Assembly (NCBI RefSeq): GCF_963675165.1
Contig: NC_087383.1
Span: 7,166,639 to 7,230,638, forward strand
Reading direction: 5' to 3'
Length of the DNA stretch: 64,000 nt
Source: Halichondria panicea
Taxonomy: Eukaryota; Porifera; Demospongiae; Suberitida; Halichondriidae
The notes under the pieces are model-generated. The model was not told where the DNA came from. It saw nothing but the letters and a program-made list of their open reading frames with translations, and did no database searches. Shown piece by piece: positions 1 through 11,691 of this stretch. Position numbers and translations under genes: made by a program. The stretch's first letter is position 1. Each line of letters begins with the position of its first letter.

Positions 1-930
1 TAGAGGGGGTGTTTAAACGAGGAGGGCGTTTAATCCAGGAGGTCGTTTATTTATGTCCAAAACTTTTGCACATGCAGCAGCAGTTATTGTGCTCTTCTTG
101 GGCTACTGTCTCAGCTTAAATCTATTTCTCAGCTTAAATCTATTTCTCAGCTTAAATTTAAGTCATAGGAGTGCCCTCTGTGTCGGTATCTCTCTCTCTG
201 CCATCGATGCATCATAAAAAAGTATTTTTATTCTATGCTGCTACGCTTGCAACTGTGTTCCACGTGCTATTTCAGCTCCACCCACAGTGCCACGCTCCAT
301 ACATGGGCAATTATTTAAGATGGGCGTTTATTCAAGGAGGGCGTTTAATCAAGTAAATACGGTACGTTTATTACGGCTGGATATGACGTTTTGGGTGTGA
401 TTTGAAGTATGAAAGTTTAAAATAATAGATAGCATAACATTATTTTCGAGACAAAGTCGCAAATTACATTAGATTCGAGGTTAACCTGTACAGTCCCAAT
501 TAACTGAATAGCCGCGGTTATGATTTCATACCGCCCACCGCGGAACCAAAATCTAGTCCAATCGCTTGTTACTCGAGACTTTTCTTCTGCTTATAATGAT
601 ATCTAAGAATTGCCGACAAACACTCAATGCCTATAGATGCATGTATATAGACTTTAATTACATGTGTAATAGAATTTTGATCATCAGAACGTCCATCCTC
701 TCTAACCACCTCATGGGTTTCCGTACACTCTTGTTATAATTATTACTACGATAATACACAAATTGAAAACATTGAATACCAGGCCTTATCAAGATCAAGC
801 TATAATAATAATAATTATTATTGTACAAACTTGATTACTAATAGCTCCCATGCTTATAAGACGAAAATTACGTAAAATTCTTCTATAACTTTTGAGCGAA
901 AGAAAAACATGGCGAAAGGCATTAGCAAGC
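1..930 (+). repeat. Dispersed repeat R3, first copy (cut by the window edge)
   Basis: Near-identical to 8770-9640. It has GGGCGTTTA/TTTAATC-rich ends, a short direct repeat of TCTCAGCTTAAATC (about 108-160), the CGGATATGACGTTTTGGGTG block, and a GCCGCGGTTATGATTT-CCGCCCACCGCGG palindromic block (about 510-545). Related pieces lie at 34600-35106, 36500-36798, 47850-48900 and 58480-58540. No coding capacity recognised. Confidence 0.75.
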
Positions 931-944
931 GCACGCTTGCAACA

Positions 945-2391
945 CACTGTTAAAAATGGGGTGTTACGTAGCACACTAATTTTAGTAGGTAAATGTCAGT
1001 GGTGTGTTAATGAACACACTCGTGTGTTTGTCGTGCTCAACAACACACTTGGAGTGTAATAGAACACACTTGGGTGACACAACAGAATGGTGTGTTACTG
1101 AACACACTGACATCCATACAGTGGTGTAAAGTAGCACACGATATATAAGATATTAAGAAGGTCTTTTTACTTTTCAGATACCAGAATTAATATTTATGTT
1201 CCACTTAGTACAGTTAGATCACCAAGAGTGCTAAGTATGTGCAAGTGAAATAAGAGTTGAAATGCTGCAGTCCCTGCAAATGCGGAAAACAACTTGCTAT
1301 CACTCTCAAAGGAAGCTTTATACTTTGCAAACCCAGAAATCCAGGTCCTAAAAGTATGGCTATAGTATATAGAAGCCTGCAATGCATGTAGAATCTCTAC
1401 ATGCATGCTATATAATCATACTAGAGCTAAGTGGCTAAGTCCAGACCTTCTGTGTGCGCATGCGCATTGAGGCTAGAAGCACATGTAGTGTGCTTTAATT
1501 AAAATCAACAAAAGACTCAAGAACTGGAGAAGAACTCAATTTAGCTCTATACTAACTGCACTGAGTATTTAGCTTTCCTGAAGAACATACACTACTGCAG
1601 CACTTCATGGAGCTTCCAAAGGCCATTCATGTGGTAAGCTGGTGCAATACTATGTGTGATATGATCATATAAATTATATATAGCCTTTCTCACAACTCAG
1701 CCCAGAACTTGACCTCATTTTTGACTTGAGCACTGGTTTGGGTACAGAAGTGACTATTCTCTGGGACATACTAACTGCTATAAATGTGCAGAAAAGTATC
1801 CAGGTACGTGGAGTAATAGATATGCTTACCAGACATAATTATATTTATTATTTAGGACAAGACAAGATGACAAGATGACTTCAATCAAAATGTGCTACTG
1901 ATGCTGTGCGCTCTTTCGTCAAAAGGGGAACATGTGATGTGCTGTCATTAACAGTAATGTGTTGTAATAATCCGTATAACATTTAAATAGTCATTCGTTG
2001 TATAGATGTGTTTTTGATTTGTGTTAAATGACTTGTACATTTCGTTGAAATTGCAACAGCACCAAGCTAACTAACATAGAGCAACTACACTATACCGTCC
2101 TGAAAATAACCAAGTTACGAGGTGCACATGCACTGTATGCATGTGCTAGACAACCATTATTAGTGTGCTTGAACGCACTGTATGCATGTGCTAGACAACA
2201 CATTTACCATTATTAGTGTGCTTGAAGGCACTGTATGCATGTGCTAGACAACACTTTACCATTATTAGTGTGCTTAAAGGCACTTACGCATGACAGTCTA
2301 TGTGTTACAAAACACCTTTAGGGGTGTCAAATTTAAAGTGTCATACCAACATCCCAAAAGTGTGTTCCAGAACACATCATTTTTAACAGTG
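945..2391. mobile_element. CACTA/EnSpm-like non-autonomous element
   Basis: Terminal inverted repeat CACTGTTAAAAATG at 945, with its reverse complement ending at 2391. The flanking CA (943-944, 2392-2393) is a 2-bp target duplication: the uninterrupted site GCTTGCAACACTCGTTG is present at about 58869. Many subterminal GTGTGTT/AACACAC hairpin motifs fill the first 200 nt. At 2122-2285 a unit of about 60 nt (CACTGTATGCATGTGCTAG...) is repeated three times. No transposase is visible. Confidence 0.75.
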
Positions 2392-2479
2392 CACTCGTTG
2401 TAACTGTATACATGTGTGTAATAGGCTGCTATAGCCTCAAGACCAATATAATTACTACGTAGCCACCAGTGAACAAAAA

Positions 2480-2550
2480 TTCATCAATGTGGGGCTCAAA
2501 CCCATGATCCTCAAATTAAGAGTCTGATGCTCTACCGACTGAACTTGACT
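2480..2550 (-). repeat. tRNA-Lys(CTT)-derived SINE head
   Basis: The minus strand reads GTTCAGTCGGTAGAGCATC, ACTCTTAAT (anticodon CTT) and GGGTTTGAGCCCCAC, which are the D arm/A box, anticodon loop and T arm/B box of a tRNA-Lys. The acceptor stem does not pair, so this is a SINE or tRNA pseudogene and not a working tRNA. Similar blocks lie at 10622-10683, 14858-14912 and 58974-59027. Confidence 0.75.
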
Positions 2551-2829
2551 TATAATATAGTAGCAAATCCAAGAAAAAGAAAAGGGGGATTTCAAATTAA
2601 CGAGCGCGCAGTACGAACATTTTTGGGAGTTACACCCACTTCCGGTCACACGTTGTGTAGTAAGACTATAGGGAAATCCCATGCATTCTCAGCCAGGGTA
2701 AGTCCCATAATAGACCTATGTATAGAGCTAGCTAGCTGGTATGAACAGTCAACTAACTAACTTATAAGCAAACCCATTGAAGTTGATGCATCAAGTATAC
2801 AATTACTACAAAAAGCTAGCTGGTATATA

Positions 2830-3267
2830 CAGTAGACTCTCGTTAATCCGGTCACCCTTGGGACCATGCAGCTTGGCCGGAATAGCCTGAGGTGGCTGTA
2901 GCTCAGGAAATAGCCGCAGCTTAAAAACGACCTTACCTCGAATCTAATGACTACTTTTGTGCATGGTTCTTGTCTCGAGGATAATGTAAGATAACGAATC
3001 ATTCTGTTCTGTAATCCAATTTTATTTGCTATAAATCACACCCAAAACATCATATCCGGCCGTAATATAATTATGTATAAAATTATATTGAAAACCTTAT
3101 TTGGGACAGCCAGCACTGGCCGGTAAACGGAATAGCGAGTGGCCATACTTCAGGGTGAGTTTTGTGCAGTAAACATAATTATTATAGCTAGCATTCCATG
3201 CCAAGCCAAATGGCTGGTATATCGAGGTGGCCGTACTTCAGAGAGCCGGTATAGCGAGAGTCTACTG
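2830..3267. mobile_element. TA-flanked MITE (pogo/Tigger-like ends), copy 1
   Basis: Ends CAGTAGACTCTCG...CGAGAGTCTACTG flanked by TA on both sides (2828-2829, 3268-3269). The interior is self-similar and matches 24422-24876 in reverse orientation. Size 438 bp, non-coding. The TA duplication and CAGT-type end fit Tc1/mariner-pogo MITEs. Confidence 0.8.
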
Positions 3268-3760
3268 TAGTTGTACCATAATAGCTACAGCTATAATTAT
3301 AGCGTTATAGTGCATAACACTCCATGGACGAGTTTTCGGCTACGCACTCTTCTGAAAATAAAATTAGGCTGCGATGGCATTCCAAGTAAATAAACTGCGA
3401 ATTCGCAAATTGCAATCCAAGAAAATGTTACTAGAAGCCTATAGAAACCCTTGTTTGCACTTCATTGATCCTTGAGCAGCTGTGCATGGCAGTCTATACA
3501 AAAAACACAGACTATACCATATACCTCTCTGAGCACAGTGGTGTTTCTAGGAAATGCAACTGTGCAAAAGTAGGAGGGTGCTGAGAGCGAGCGCAAACAA
3601 AAATTTGATTGCTACTATAACTAGAGCACTAAAGTGCAAACCCTCGGCTGGTGACATGATACTAAAGAAACCAGAGGAATGGTATAATTTATAATGCAGT
3701 GCATGTAGCATGTATATATGACTATAGCACAGCAACTCAAGAGCAATAAAACTAAACTAA

Positions 3761-4065
3761 CAACTGCACTGTGGAGACTGAGATCACAGCAAAAAAGCCT
3801 GGAGTCTTAGACTTAGAGAAGTATGGCTCCTGCCAGGCTGGAATATAGGATCCATGCAGAGTCAGTCAACAACCAACCCAGTCACCATCAGTGGCATGCA
3901 TGTACCATTCTACTTTGACCCTATTTAATTGTTCCTGGTACAGATCACTTCAGCTGCAACTACGTAATCAAGGCCATGTGTAGCTAACTAGCTGCCAACG
4001 TGCAAGTTCAAGCTTCTTAGCTTTTGCTCGACAAAAAAAGCTTTAACATCAAAATCTGGCATTAT
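3761..4065. other. Intergenic DNA without recognised features
   Basis: No ORF, repeat family or RNA gene recognised between the end of the R1 repeat and the TTAA element. Confidence 0.4.
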
Positions 4066-4069
4066 TTAA

Positions 4070-5964
4070 CCCTTTTCCGGCTTTAGCCGTCATATGACGG
4101 CAGCGGTAGTGATAATTTTAAAAAAATTATTGTGGGCGCTGTGTTTGAGCTATGCGCACACTGTAGGTACCAGCACATGTGCATTGGGTTGCTCTTTCAC
4201 ATGGTATCTTTAATATCTTGCCTTGAGGTATACTTGGTGCAGTACTGTCGAAAGAAAAGTGACCGTTGATAATGGCTACAAGATCTTCATAGTACAACGT
4301 CAGCGAGGTTCTAGGGCAGCTAGACAGTGAGAATAACGATGCTTATGGCCTTGTTGAGTAAGAGGACAGTGACTGGGATCATACCAAGAGAGGAAACTAC
4401 TTTTCAGAGGTCAAGCTATAAATATAGAGCCTGAAGAGCCGGAGGAAGAAGCTCCTGAGCATGAACCAAAGTCCTGGACCTTGTAAGTAACTATGGAGTA
4501 TCATAATGTAGTCAGGATAGCTTCAGTATGGTGTGCTTAGTCTAGTTAGTACACAAGTGGACATCATGAGCCACCATTGAACTTGTAAACCTGTGTGTAG
4601 GTGAAGAAAACATTTCCCGGGAAAAGAGCGTCTGCCGATACGACCTCGCAGAGAAGTTTCTGCAGATCTTGATTGAACCATGTCACCGTGAGAACATTGA
4701 GAACACTTACTTAGTGTCTTTAGTTACTTCATGCCTTCATACAATATAATTACTGTTTATGTTTATAATTGTGAAATGTGTATAAAAATCGTTAATAAGT
4801 GGGGGGTGGTCAGTTGCTAGGTAATGATGATGATGTCATGGTACCCCCAGGATCTGGGCTACCTGTAGGACAGTGGCGTTTCTAGGAATATCAGTAGGAG
4901 GGTGCTCAGGTCGCGCGACAGCGCGAAAATGTTGGGTCCCGCCCACGCACCAGAAGCCACACCCACATTTTACTGCGCATGACAGAGGACCACAGGGCCA
5001 AAACAGTTCATTTACAGTAGTATACAACGTTGTACACTATCAACTTTCTTTGTAAACTATGAAGGAAACTATTGTAGATGAACTAAAATTCAACAACATT
5101 GTAAACTATGATGTACACTCGCAAGTACAAACATAGTTTACAAGCTGTAAACTACCACTTCTGGCCCTGTGGGACACACCCTAATTACAAAGAACAATCC
5201 CAGAACAGAGAAGATATCAATTCTACTAGTATTGCCTAACTGACTCATCTATATAGCTATTATCAATATCTACTATAATTATACAGGTATGTCACAGTGT
5301 ATGGTGTATATATAATTATATATAGAAGAAAATTAATAGTCCAGTTAGTCAATCTTCTGTGTGATCGTAATGCTGTCTTCATTCTCTTCAGACCACTGAA
5401 AGACATCTCTGCTGAGCAGCTAGTGACAGGCAGAGTGCACAATAATTATACTATCACGAAGAAAATCTGTATTGAAACAATTGTTTAATTATTGTTTTGT
5501 TTTTGTTTTTTGTCTTCTACCTGGTATTTAGAGTGTGATCAGGTTCTGCTGGTGATGTTGGCTGAATATATAGACACTGACAGTGAGAAAGAACAACCTT
5601 CTCTGATGCAGGCTCTTGACTTGTACTATTTTGTAGCTAAGTCACAGTACGCATGCCCAGGAAACTTATTATCTGAAGGTACGTGTGGTCTGACTCTCCA
5701 ATCAGTATAAAAACTCTTCTGCGAGCTCTAGCTAGCTCCGTAGTGTAAGCTCAGGCTCAGCTCCCAGCTATCCAGTAAGTTGCAGCAATTATAATGTTAA
5801 GCTTAGGGGGGTGCTTGAGCACCCTGAGCCCCTAGCTGGATACGCCACTGTAGGAAATAGTTGCAAGTGATTACAATGCATTGTTGGTGAGATATGTATT
5901 TTTAAAGAAAAATATGTATTAATTTTATTCTGTATTTTGTTTTTTAATTAAAGCCGGGAAAGGG
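4070..5964 (+). mobile_element. piggyBac-like TTAA element (R2), copy i, with decayed transposase N-terminus
   Basis: Flanked by TTAA (4066-4069, 5965-5968), with ends CCCTTTTCCGGCTTTA and TTAAAGCCGGGAAAGGG. Near the left end is a GCCGTCATATGACGGC palindrome. From 4272 the plus strand reads an acidic N-terminus (VLGQLDSENNDAYGLVE, stop, EDSDWDH, frameshift, EPEEPEEEAPEHEP) interrupted by stops. Such Asp/Glu-rich starts are typical of piggyBac transposases, so the TTAA target supports that assignment. It is interrupted by the MITE at 4871-5850. Confidence 0.7.
4871..5850. mobile_element. MITE with CAGTGGCG ends and 5-bp TSD (980 bp), nested in the TTAA element
   Basis: Left end CAGTGGCGTTTCTAGG, right end CTGGATACGCCACTG. 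The target duplication is TAGGA (4866-4870 and 5851-5855). The empty site GGCTACCTGTAGGAAATAG occurs elsewhere in the window on the opposite strand (about 6042-6063 and 44706-44727). Short ORFs inside (5297-5488, 5492-5710) show no recognisable domain. Confidence 0.8.
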
Positions 5965-5968
5965 TTAA

Positions 5969-6827
5969 TTAAAACAAGAATAAATACACATTTTTCTTTA
6001 AAAATCCGTATCTCATGAACCATACATTAAAATGACTCGTAACTATTTCCTACAGGTAGCCCAGACACCGGGGGTACCATGACATTATCATCGTTACCTA
6101 GCAACTGACCACTCCCAACTAATTAGCGATTGTTTACAATCATTCACAATTATGTACACAAACAATAATTATTGTATGAAAGCACAAAGTGACTATATAG
6201 ACACTATAAGTAAGTGTTCTCAATGTTCTCTCGGTGACATGGTTCGATCAGGATCTGCCGAAACTTCTCTGCGAGGTCGTATCAGCAGACGCCCTTTTCC
6301 CGGGAAACGTTTTCTTCACCTACACACAGGTTTACAAGTTCAATGGTGGCTCATGATGTCCACTGCTGTACTAACTATAGCCTAAGCAAACCTATAATAC
6401 TGAAGCTATCACAATACAGTCTGTAGTACAGATGCTACTGTAGATTTACCAGATCCATAAACTTGGTCCGACACCTTCAGGCTCCTCATGCATGCAGGCT
6501 CTTTATTTTCTAGCTTGAGGTAGCTTCCTATACCTTAGGCTAGCTATGATCCCAGTCACTGTCCTCTCACTCAAAAAGGCCATAAACATCGACATTCTCA
6601 CTGTCTAGCAGCTCTAAAACCTCACTGAGGTTGTACTACGAAGATCTTGAAGTCATCATCAAGCGGTCACTTTTCTTTCGACAGTACTGCACGAAGTGTA
6701 CCTCGAGACAAGCAGCTCAATGCGCATGTGCTGGTATCTACAGCGTGCGCATAGCTCCAACACAGCCCGCACAACGAAATTTTGAAAAATCTCGGTAGCA
6801 AATATGTCGTCCAAGGCCGGGAAAGGG
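5969..6827 (-). mobile_element. piggyBac-like TTAA element (R2), copy ii, tail-to-tail with copy i
   Basis: Reverse-oriented relative of 4070-5964, ending GCCGGGAAAGGG then TTAA (6828-6831). Its other end has lost the CCCTTTCCCGGC terminus and abuts the TTAA of copy i directly, so the two form a large imperfect palindrome. Remnants of the acidic transposase N-terminus are readable on the minus strand around 6540-6660. Confidence 0.65.
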
Positions 6828-6831
6828 TTAA

Positions 6832-7198
6832 ATCAAGATAATAAATATATTGTTCTGTGAAGGCTATACATGCTGTAAACGCAGCGCTGTGGCATCCGGT
6901 GAGTATATAGATATACCTGTGACAAACAAACAAACAAACAGACTACTATACCCGTGGCCGCCCACGCGCACTTCGGGTAATAATTACAAGCATGCATATA
7001 TATACAGGCTAGATACACTTGAATAACACTTTGATCATCAGAACGTCCATCCTCTTCATAATTATAGCTAACCACCACATGGGTTTCTGTACACTCAAGT
7101 TTTATTATTATACACTAGTAATAAGAATAATTATACCTATGCAAAACAGAGACGAGTGCAGGCCCTATATACATCTTATGCACCTACCCAACTATACC
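6832..7198. other. Repeat fragments
   Basis: Contains a fragment of the family that reads AACGTCCATCCTCT then ACCACCACATGGGTTTC (also at 9470, 11320, 36600, 48550, 59760). The copy here has TCATAATTATAG inserted between CATCCTCT and CTAACC. No gene recognised. Confidence 0.5.
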
Positions 7199-7941
7199 CA
7201 GGGGCAGATCCAGGAAAAATGAAAGGGGGGAGCTAGTAGAAAGAGGCGAAGCCCCGTACGAGGGTGGCGGAGCCACCCAGGGGGTGGGTATGGAGGCGAA
7301 ATTTTTTGCTTTTTACAATTTGCTCACACTTTTACCTTTGAACTGTCATAATTATTAATAAGTGAATACTGAATATGAAAAAGTTAATACAAAAAACTCG
7401 TTCTAATCAACAAAAGGATGTATACTGTAGACATCTACATTCATGCACTCTTGGTACACGAAAGAATCACAATGCCTACCCAGACTGCACTGAGAGTGAG
7501 AGGAGATAAGGCTGCTTCCTTGCAACTAGCTGAAAAAGTCTCCATGTTGCAGCTCAACAGCATGCACAATAGCCTCCTTCACAAGGCCTGGCCTAGGAAA
7601 AGAGGCCTGGGATATGATCGAGGCTACAAAACATTGCACAAGGAGCTGACTCAGCAACAGCAATAGTTGACCTATGCACTTTATTAGTTCTAGCTAGCTA
7701 GCTAGTACATAAAATTATAGTATAGTATAGTATAGTATGCATGTCCAGCTAGCTAGCCTACATCCTTTATACTCTTAGTAGCTAGACTTGGCTATTGTCT
7801 AGCATCTCTTAAGTCAGTGAGTCTACATGCAAATGCATAAGTAACAAGGTTGGTGGCAAAATTGTTGTAACCTCAGACTAGCAATACATATAGGTAGTTT
7901 TTTCAAAAGGGGGGGGCTTCAGCCCCTCAAAATCACCCCTG
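7199..7941. mobile_element. MITE with CAGGGGCGGATCCAGG-type ends, long copy
   Basis: Left end CAGGGGCAGATCCAGG; right end ...AAAATCACCCCTG, lacking the last 12 nt found in the copy at 53082-53519 (a deletion between CCCCTG repeats would explain this). CTATACC flanks both sides. Copies A and B (about 32866 and 47046) keep the uninterrupted CAACTATACCCACAG, showing the insertion is specific to the third module. Contains a GC-rich CGAAGCCCCGTACGAGGG hairpin block. Non-coding; the ORF at 7418-7666 has no recognisable similarity. Confidence 0.7.
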
Positions 7942-8117
7942 CTATACCCACAGTAGTGGTGTATATTACCCAAGACATACACAATGAGTTATGGGGGGGC
8001 CTAACATTGCATAAGGTATAAGAAGTATCATTGTTGAGACATACACAATTAATGGGTAGGTAGAAAGGTAAAGTGGTGCATGCCATTAGCAATCAGCATA
8101 CAAAGATATTCACTCAC

Positions 8118-8204
8118 CATTGACATCCACATTGCACTGATTGATCAGATAACGGACAATTGCAGTGTACCCAAACTTGCAAGCAAAGAAAAGTCGATTG
8201 TTCT
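8118..8204 (-). CDS. Orphan ankyrin exon 2 of the third paralogous module
   Basis: An 87-nt exon (ENNRLFFACKFGYTAIV and CNVDVN end) with intact CTCCAG acceptor and GTGAGT donor. Exon 3 of the module is absent: similarity to copies A and B stops near 7150, beyond the element inserted at 7199-7941. Confidence 0.6.
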
Positions 8205-8349
8205 CTGGAGAAAACGATAAAAAGTGGTTAATATGAAGCACTAGACCTTGTGAGGGGTGGATTAATACTATAACAAAAGGAGCATCTGTTGCTAGTCAGT
8301 AAAATAATGACCGCCATGGACTCAGTGTACACCTAATAATGAATCTCAC

Positions 8350-8421
8350 CGTTAACTTTGGTGGTTACATCACCTTTATCTTTCAGTGTCAGCTCTAGGA
8401 TACGAACTACTAGTGCAGAAT
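8350..8421 (-). CDS. Orphan ankyrin exon 1 of the third paralogous module
   Basis: A 72-nt exon reading SALVVRILELTLKDKG, homologous to 33263-33334 and 47455-47526. The splice signals (CCTCAG acceptor, GTGAGA donor) and frame are kept. Confidence 0.6.
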
Positions 8422-8769
8422 CTGAGGTGAGACAACAATTGCACTGTGAATATACTACGGCTAATAAATATAAATATGCATGCATGATAGAATGTTCAGC
8501 GCAAAATGGATCACAGTCTACTAGATATGGTCACAAGAGCAAGGGCTTACGGCTTAATTGATAACCTCATAATTATACAAGCCTATACTTGTATGATTCT
8601 ACACAGGGTCTCACATCAGCGTCTCTGAATTAAGTAGTCACTTCAATATACCTGTCGTTATAAATTGCTAGCTTGATCAGACCTGAAGTGCGGCCATGCC
8701 TCTGTATATATACAATAGTTCTGGCTGCCCCAAGCTAGGTTTTTAATGTACTGTATTTATTTGATTAAG

Positions 8770-9660
8770 TGCCCGGGCGTTTATTTCAGATCGAAGGGGG
8801 CGTGTAAACGAGGAGGGGGTTTAATCCAGGAGGTCGTTTATTTATGTCCAAAACTTTTGCACACCAGCAGTTATTGTGCTCTTCTTGGGCTATTGTCTCA
8901 GCTTAAATCTATTTCTCAGCTTAAATTTAAGTCATAGGAGTGCCCTCTGTGTTGGTATCTCTCTCTCTGCCATCGATGCATCATAAAAAAGTATTTTTAT
9001 TCTATGCTGCTACGCTTGCAACTGGGTTCCACGTGCTATTTCAGCTCCACCCACAGTGCTACGCCCCCATACATGGGCGTTTATTGACAAAGACAGAGCT
9101 TTTACCCTGGGCGTTTATTCAAGGAGGGCGCTTAATCAAGTTAATACGGTACGTTAATTACGGCTGGATATGACGTTTTGGGTGTGATTTGAAGTATGAA
9201 AGTTAAAAATAATAGATAGCATAACATTTCGAGACAAAGTCGCAAATTACATTAGATTCGAGGTCAACCTGTACAGTCCCAATTAACCGAATAGCCGCGG
9301 TTATGATTTCATACCGCCCACCGCGGAACCAAAATTTAGTCAAATCGCTTGTTACTCGAGACTTTTCTTCTGCTCATAATTATATCTAAGAATTGCCGAC
9401 AAACACTCAATGCCTATAGATGCATGTATAGACTTTACATGATTGTGTAATAGAATTTTGCTCATCAGAACGTCCATCCTCTCTAACCACCACATGGGTT
9501 TCCGTATACTCTTGTTATAATTATTACTATGATAATACACAAATTGAAAGCATTGAATTATCAAGATCAAGCTATAATAATAATAATTATTATTGTACAA
9601 ACTTGATTACTAATAGCTCCCAAGCTTATAAGACGAAAATTACGTAAAATTATTATGAGG
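8770..9660 (+). repeat. Dispersed repeat R3, second copy
   Basis: Aligns with 1-850 with a few small indels. It joins the third ankyrin module on its left, just as R3 joins modules A (34600) and B (47850), so the module and this repeat duplicated together. Confidence 0.8.
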
Positions 9661-9787
9661 CTGCTCATGCAGTGCATGCATGGGTAGCTAGCTGAAGATC
9701 AGAGTATAATCCTGAATGTACATGCAACATAACATAATTGCATAATTATTGCCAAATCATCAGGCTATCGTTGTATTGAGCCTTTAA

Positions 9788-10354
9788 CCCTTTCCCCGTT
9801 TTAATTAAAACAAGAAAATACAAAACATAATTATAATATATCATGAACCATACATTGAAATGATTTGTAACAGGTAGCGCAGACCCCAGAGGTATCTTGA
9901 CACCATCTTCGTTACCTAGCAACTGACCACCCCCACTAATTAGCAATTGTATGTACACAAACAATAATTATTGTGTGAAGGCACAAAGAGACTAAGTAAG
10001 TGTTCTCAATGTTCTCACGGTGACATGGTTCAATCAAGATCTGCAGAAAGTTATCTGCGAGGTCGTATCAGCAGACGCCCTTTTCCCGGGAAATGTTTTC
10101 TTCACCTACACACAGGTTTACAAGTTCAATGGCCGGTAGCTCATGATGTCCACTGCTGTACTAACTAGACTAAATACATCCCTAGAACCTCACTGAGGAG
10201 GTTGTACTACAAGGATCTATCAAACGGTCACTTTTCTTTCCACATTACTGTACGAAGTGTACCTCGAGGCGGCTTACTAAAGATACCGCGTGAACTTTTG
10301 AAAATGACCACTAGAGTGGCCGTCATATGACGGCTTCAATGCATGGGGAAAGGG
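9788..10354. mobile_element. piggyBac-like TTAA element (R2), copy iii
   Basis: Left TTAA (9784-9787) and CCCTTTCCCCGTTTTAATT; right end GGGGAAAGGG followed by TTTG, so the right target copy is mutated. Carries GCCGTCATATGACGGC near the right end. It holds the empty site (about 10030-10050) for the CXC transposon at 49317. Confidence 0.65.
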
Positions 10355-10359
10355 TTTGG

Positions 10360-11290
10360 CTACAGGCCATTTAAGACGATCAGTATGCACCATTAACTGT
10401 GCTGGACACCGCTTTCTTGTGAAACAATTTGCAATTTATTTACCTCTTCTATAATACTCTAATACTTTTGAGCGAAAGCAAAAACATGGCGAGAGGCATT
10501 AGCAAGTGGACGCTTGCAACACTCGTTGTAACTGTATACATGCATGTGTGTAATAGTCTGCTATAGTACTGCCTCAAGACCAATAATTACTACGTAGCCA
10601 CCAGCGAACAAAAATTTATCCAATGTGGGGCTCAAACCCATGATCCTCAGATTAAGAGTCTGATGCTCTACCGACTGAACTTGTCTTAGTAGCAGATCCA
10701 AGAAAAAGAAAAGGGGGATTTCAAATTAACGAGCGCGCAGTACAAACATTTTTGGGAGTTACGCCCACTTCCGGTCACACGTTGAGTAGTATATAAGACT
10801 ATAGGGAAATCCCATGCATTCTCAGCCGGGGTATAAGTCCGACCTGTGTAGAGCTAGGTATGAACAGTCAACTAACAAACTTATGGGCGAACCCATTGAA
10901 ATTGATACATCAAAACAACTGATACAAAAAGCTAGGTGGTAGTTGCACTAAATTGAAGCCAGCTAGCATTGTACAGAGCTGTATCTACTACTAAGTAGAG
11001 TAGCAACACTCCATGGACGAGTTTTGCTACGCACTCTTCTGAAAATAATATTAGGCTGCAATGGCATTCCAAGTAAATAAACCTAGCTATAACTGCATAT
11101 CCGAAAATGCAACCCAAGAAAACGTTACTAGAAGCCTATAGAAACTCTTGTTTGCACTTCATTGATCCTTGAGCAGCTGTAGCAGTCTACACACACACAC
11201 ACACACTCACACACACACACACTCACACTATATACCATACAATTATCTCTCTGAGCACAGTGGCGTTTCTAGGAAATGCAGCTAGTGCTA
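10360..11290 (-). repeat. Dispersed repeat R1, copy b, with tRNA-Lys-like block
   Basis: Best preserved tRNA-like block (10622-10683): anticodon stem TCAGA/TCTGA closes around CTCTTAA. A CA dinucleotide run lies at 11191-11226. No coding sequence recognised. Confidence 0.7.
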
Positions 11291-11691
11291 GATACACTTG
11301 AATAACTCTTCGATCAACAGAACGTTCTTTTATTATAGCTAACCACCACATCGGTTTCTACACTCATGCATGTTTTAATTGTAACAAGTGACTATTATTA
11401 TATTGTGCTCAAGCACCTCCCTTGCCTACGCCCCTGCTAACTGGATCTATAATAATATTATCATAGTATTATGTTACAGTTCAGTTTTTTACAAATCATT
11501 TACACCATTTAAATTCGTATTACAAAAACATTCATATTGACCAGGAACTTGGAATAAAAGGACCTCATTCATGTCTCACATTCTCTCAGCATGATCAGAC
11601 AAGGTATAACAGCATGCACACTCTGTGCAGTTAAGGCCTGGGTCACAGGCACTGATAAGATTAATTTTATTCATTGCCTACATTTTATGTA
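11291..11691. other. Intergenic DNA
   Basis: Fragments of the ACCACCACAT repeat near 11340 and of a MITE end (CTAACTGGATC) near 11435; nothing else recognised. Confidence 0.4.

Larger units (their letters stand above)
880..3760 (-). repeat. Dispersed repeat R1, copy a (interrupted)
   Basis: Shares its order of blocks with 10360-11290, 14570-15300 and 58690-59700: TTTTGAGCGAAAGC-AAAAACATGGCGA, tRNA-like block, AACGAGCGCGCAGTACGAA with a CCACTTCCGGTCACACG tail, AACAGTCAACTAAC, ACTCCATGGACGAGTTTTG, GATCCTTGAGCAGCTG. This copy is split by the CACTA-like element (945-2391) and the MITE at 2830-3267. Its role is unknown; a composite retroposon is possible. Confidence 0.65.
7942..8769 (-). repeat. 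Third paralogous copy of the ankyrin module
   Basis: Aligns with 32866-33480 plus 34420-34600 of copy A and with 47046-47860 of copy B, including introns, but is more diverged. Holds the orphan ankyrin exons 8118-8204 and 8350-8421. Confidence 0.75.

Noticed and set aside
2122-2290. CRISPR-like array
   Set aside because: Three imperfect 60-nt tandem units without constant spacers, inside a eukaryotic MITE.
2480-2550. Functional tRNA-Lys gene
   Set aside because: The acceptor stem does not pair, the T arm is altered, and the block recurs inside a long dispersed repeat.
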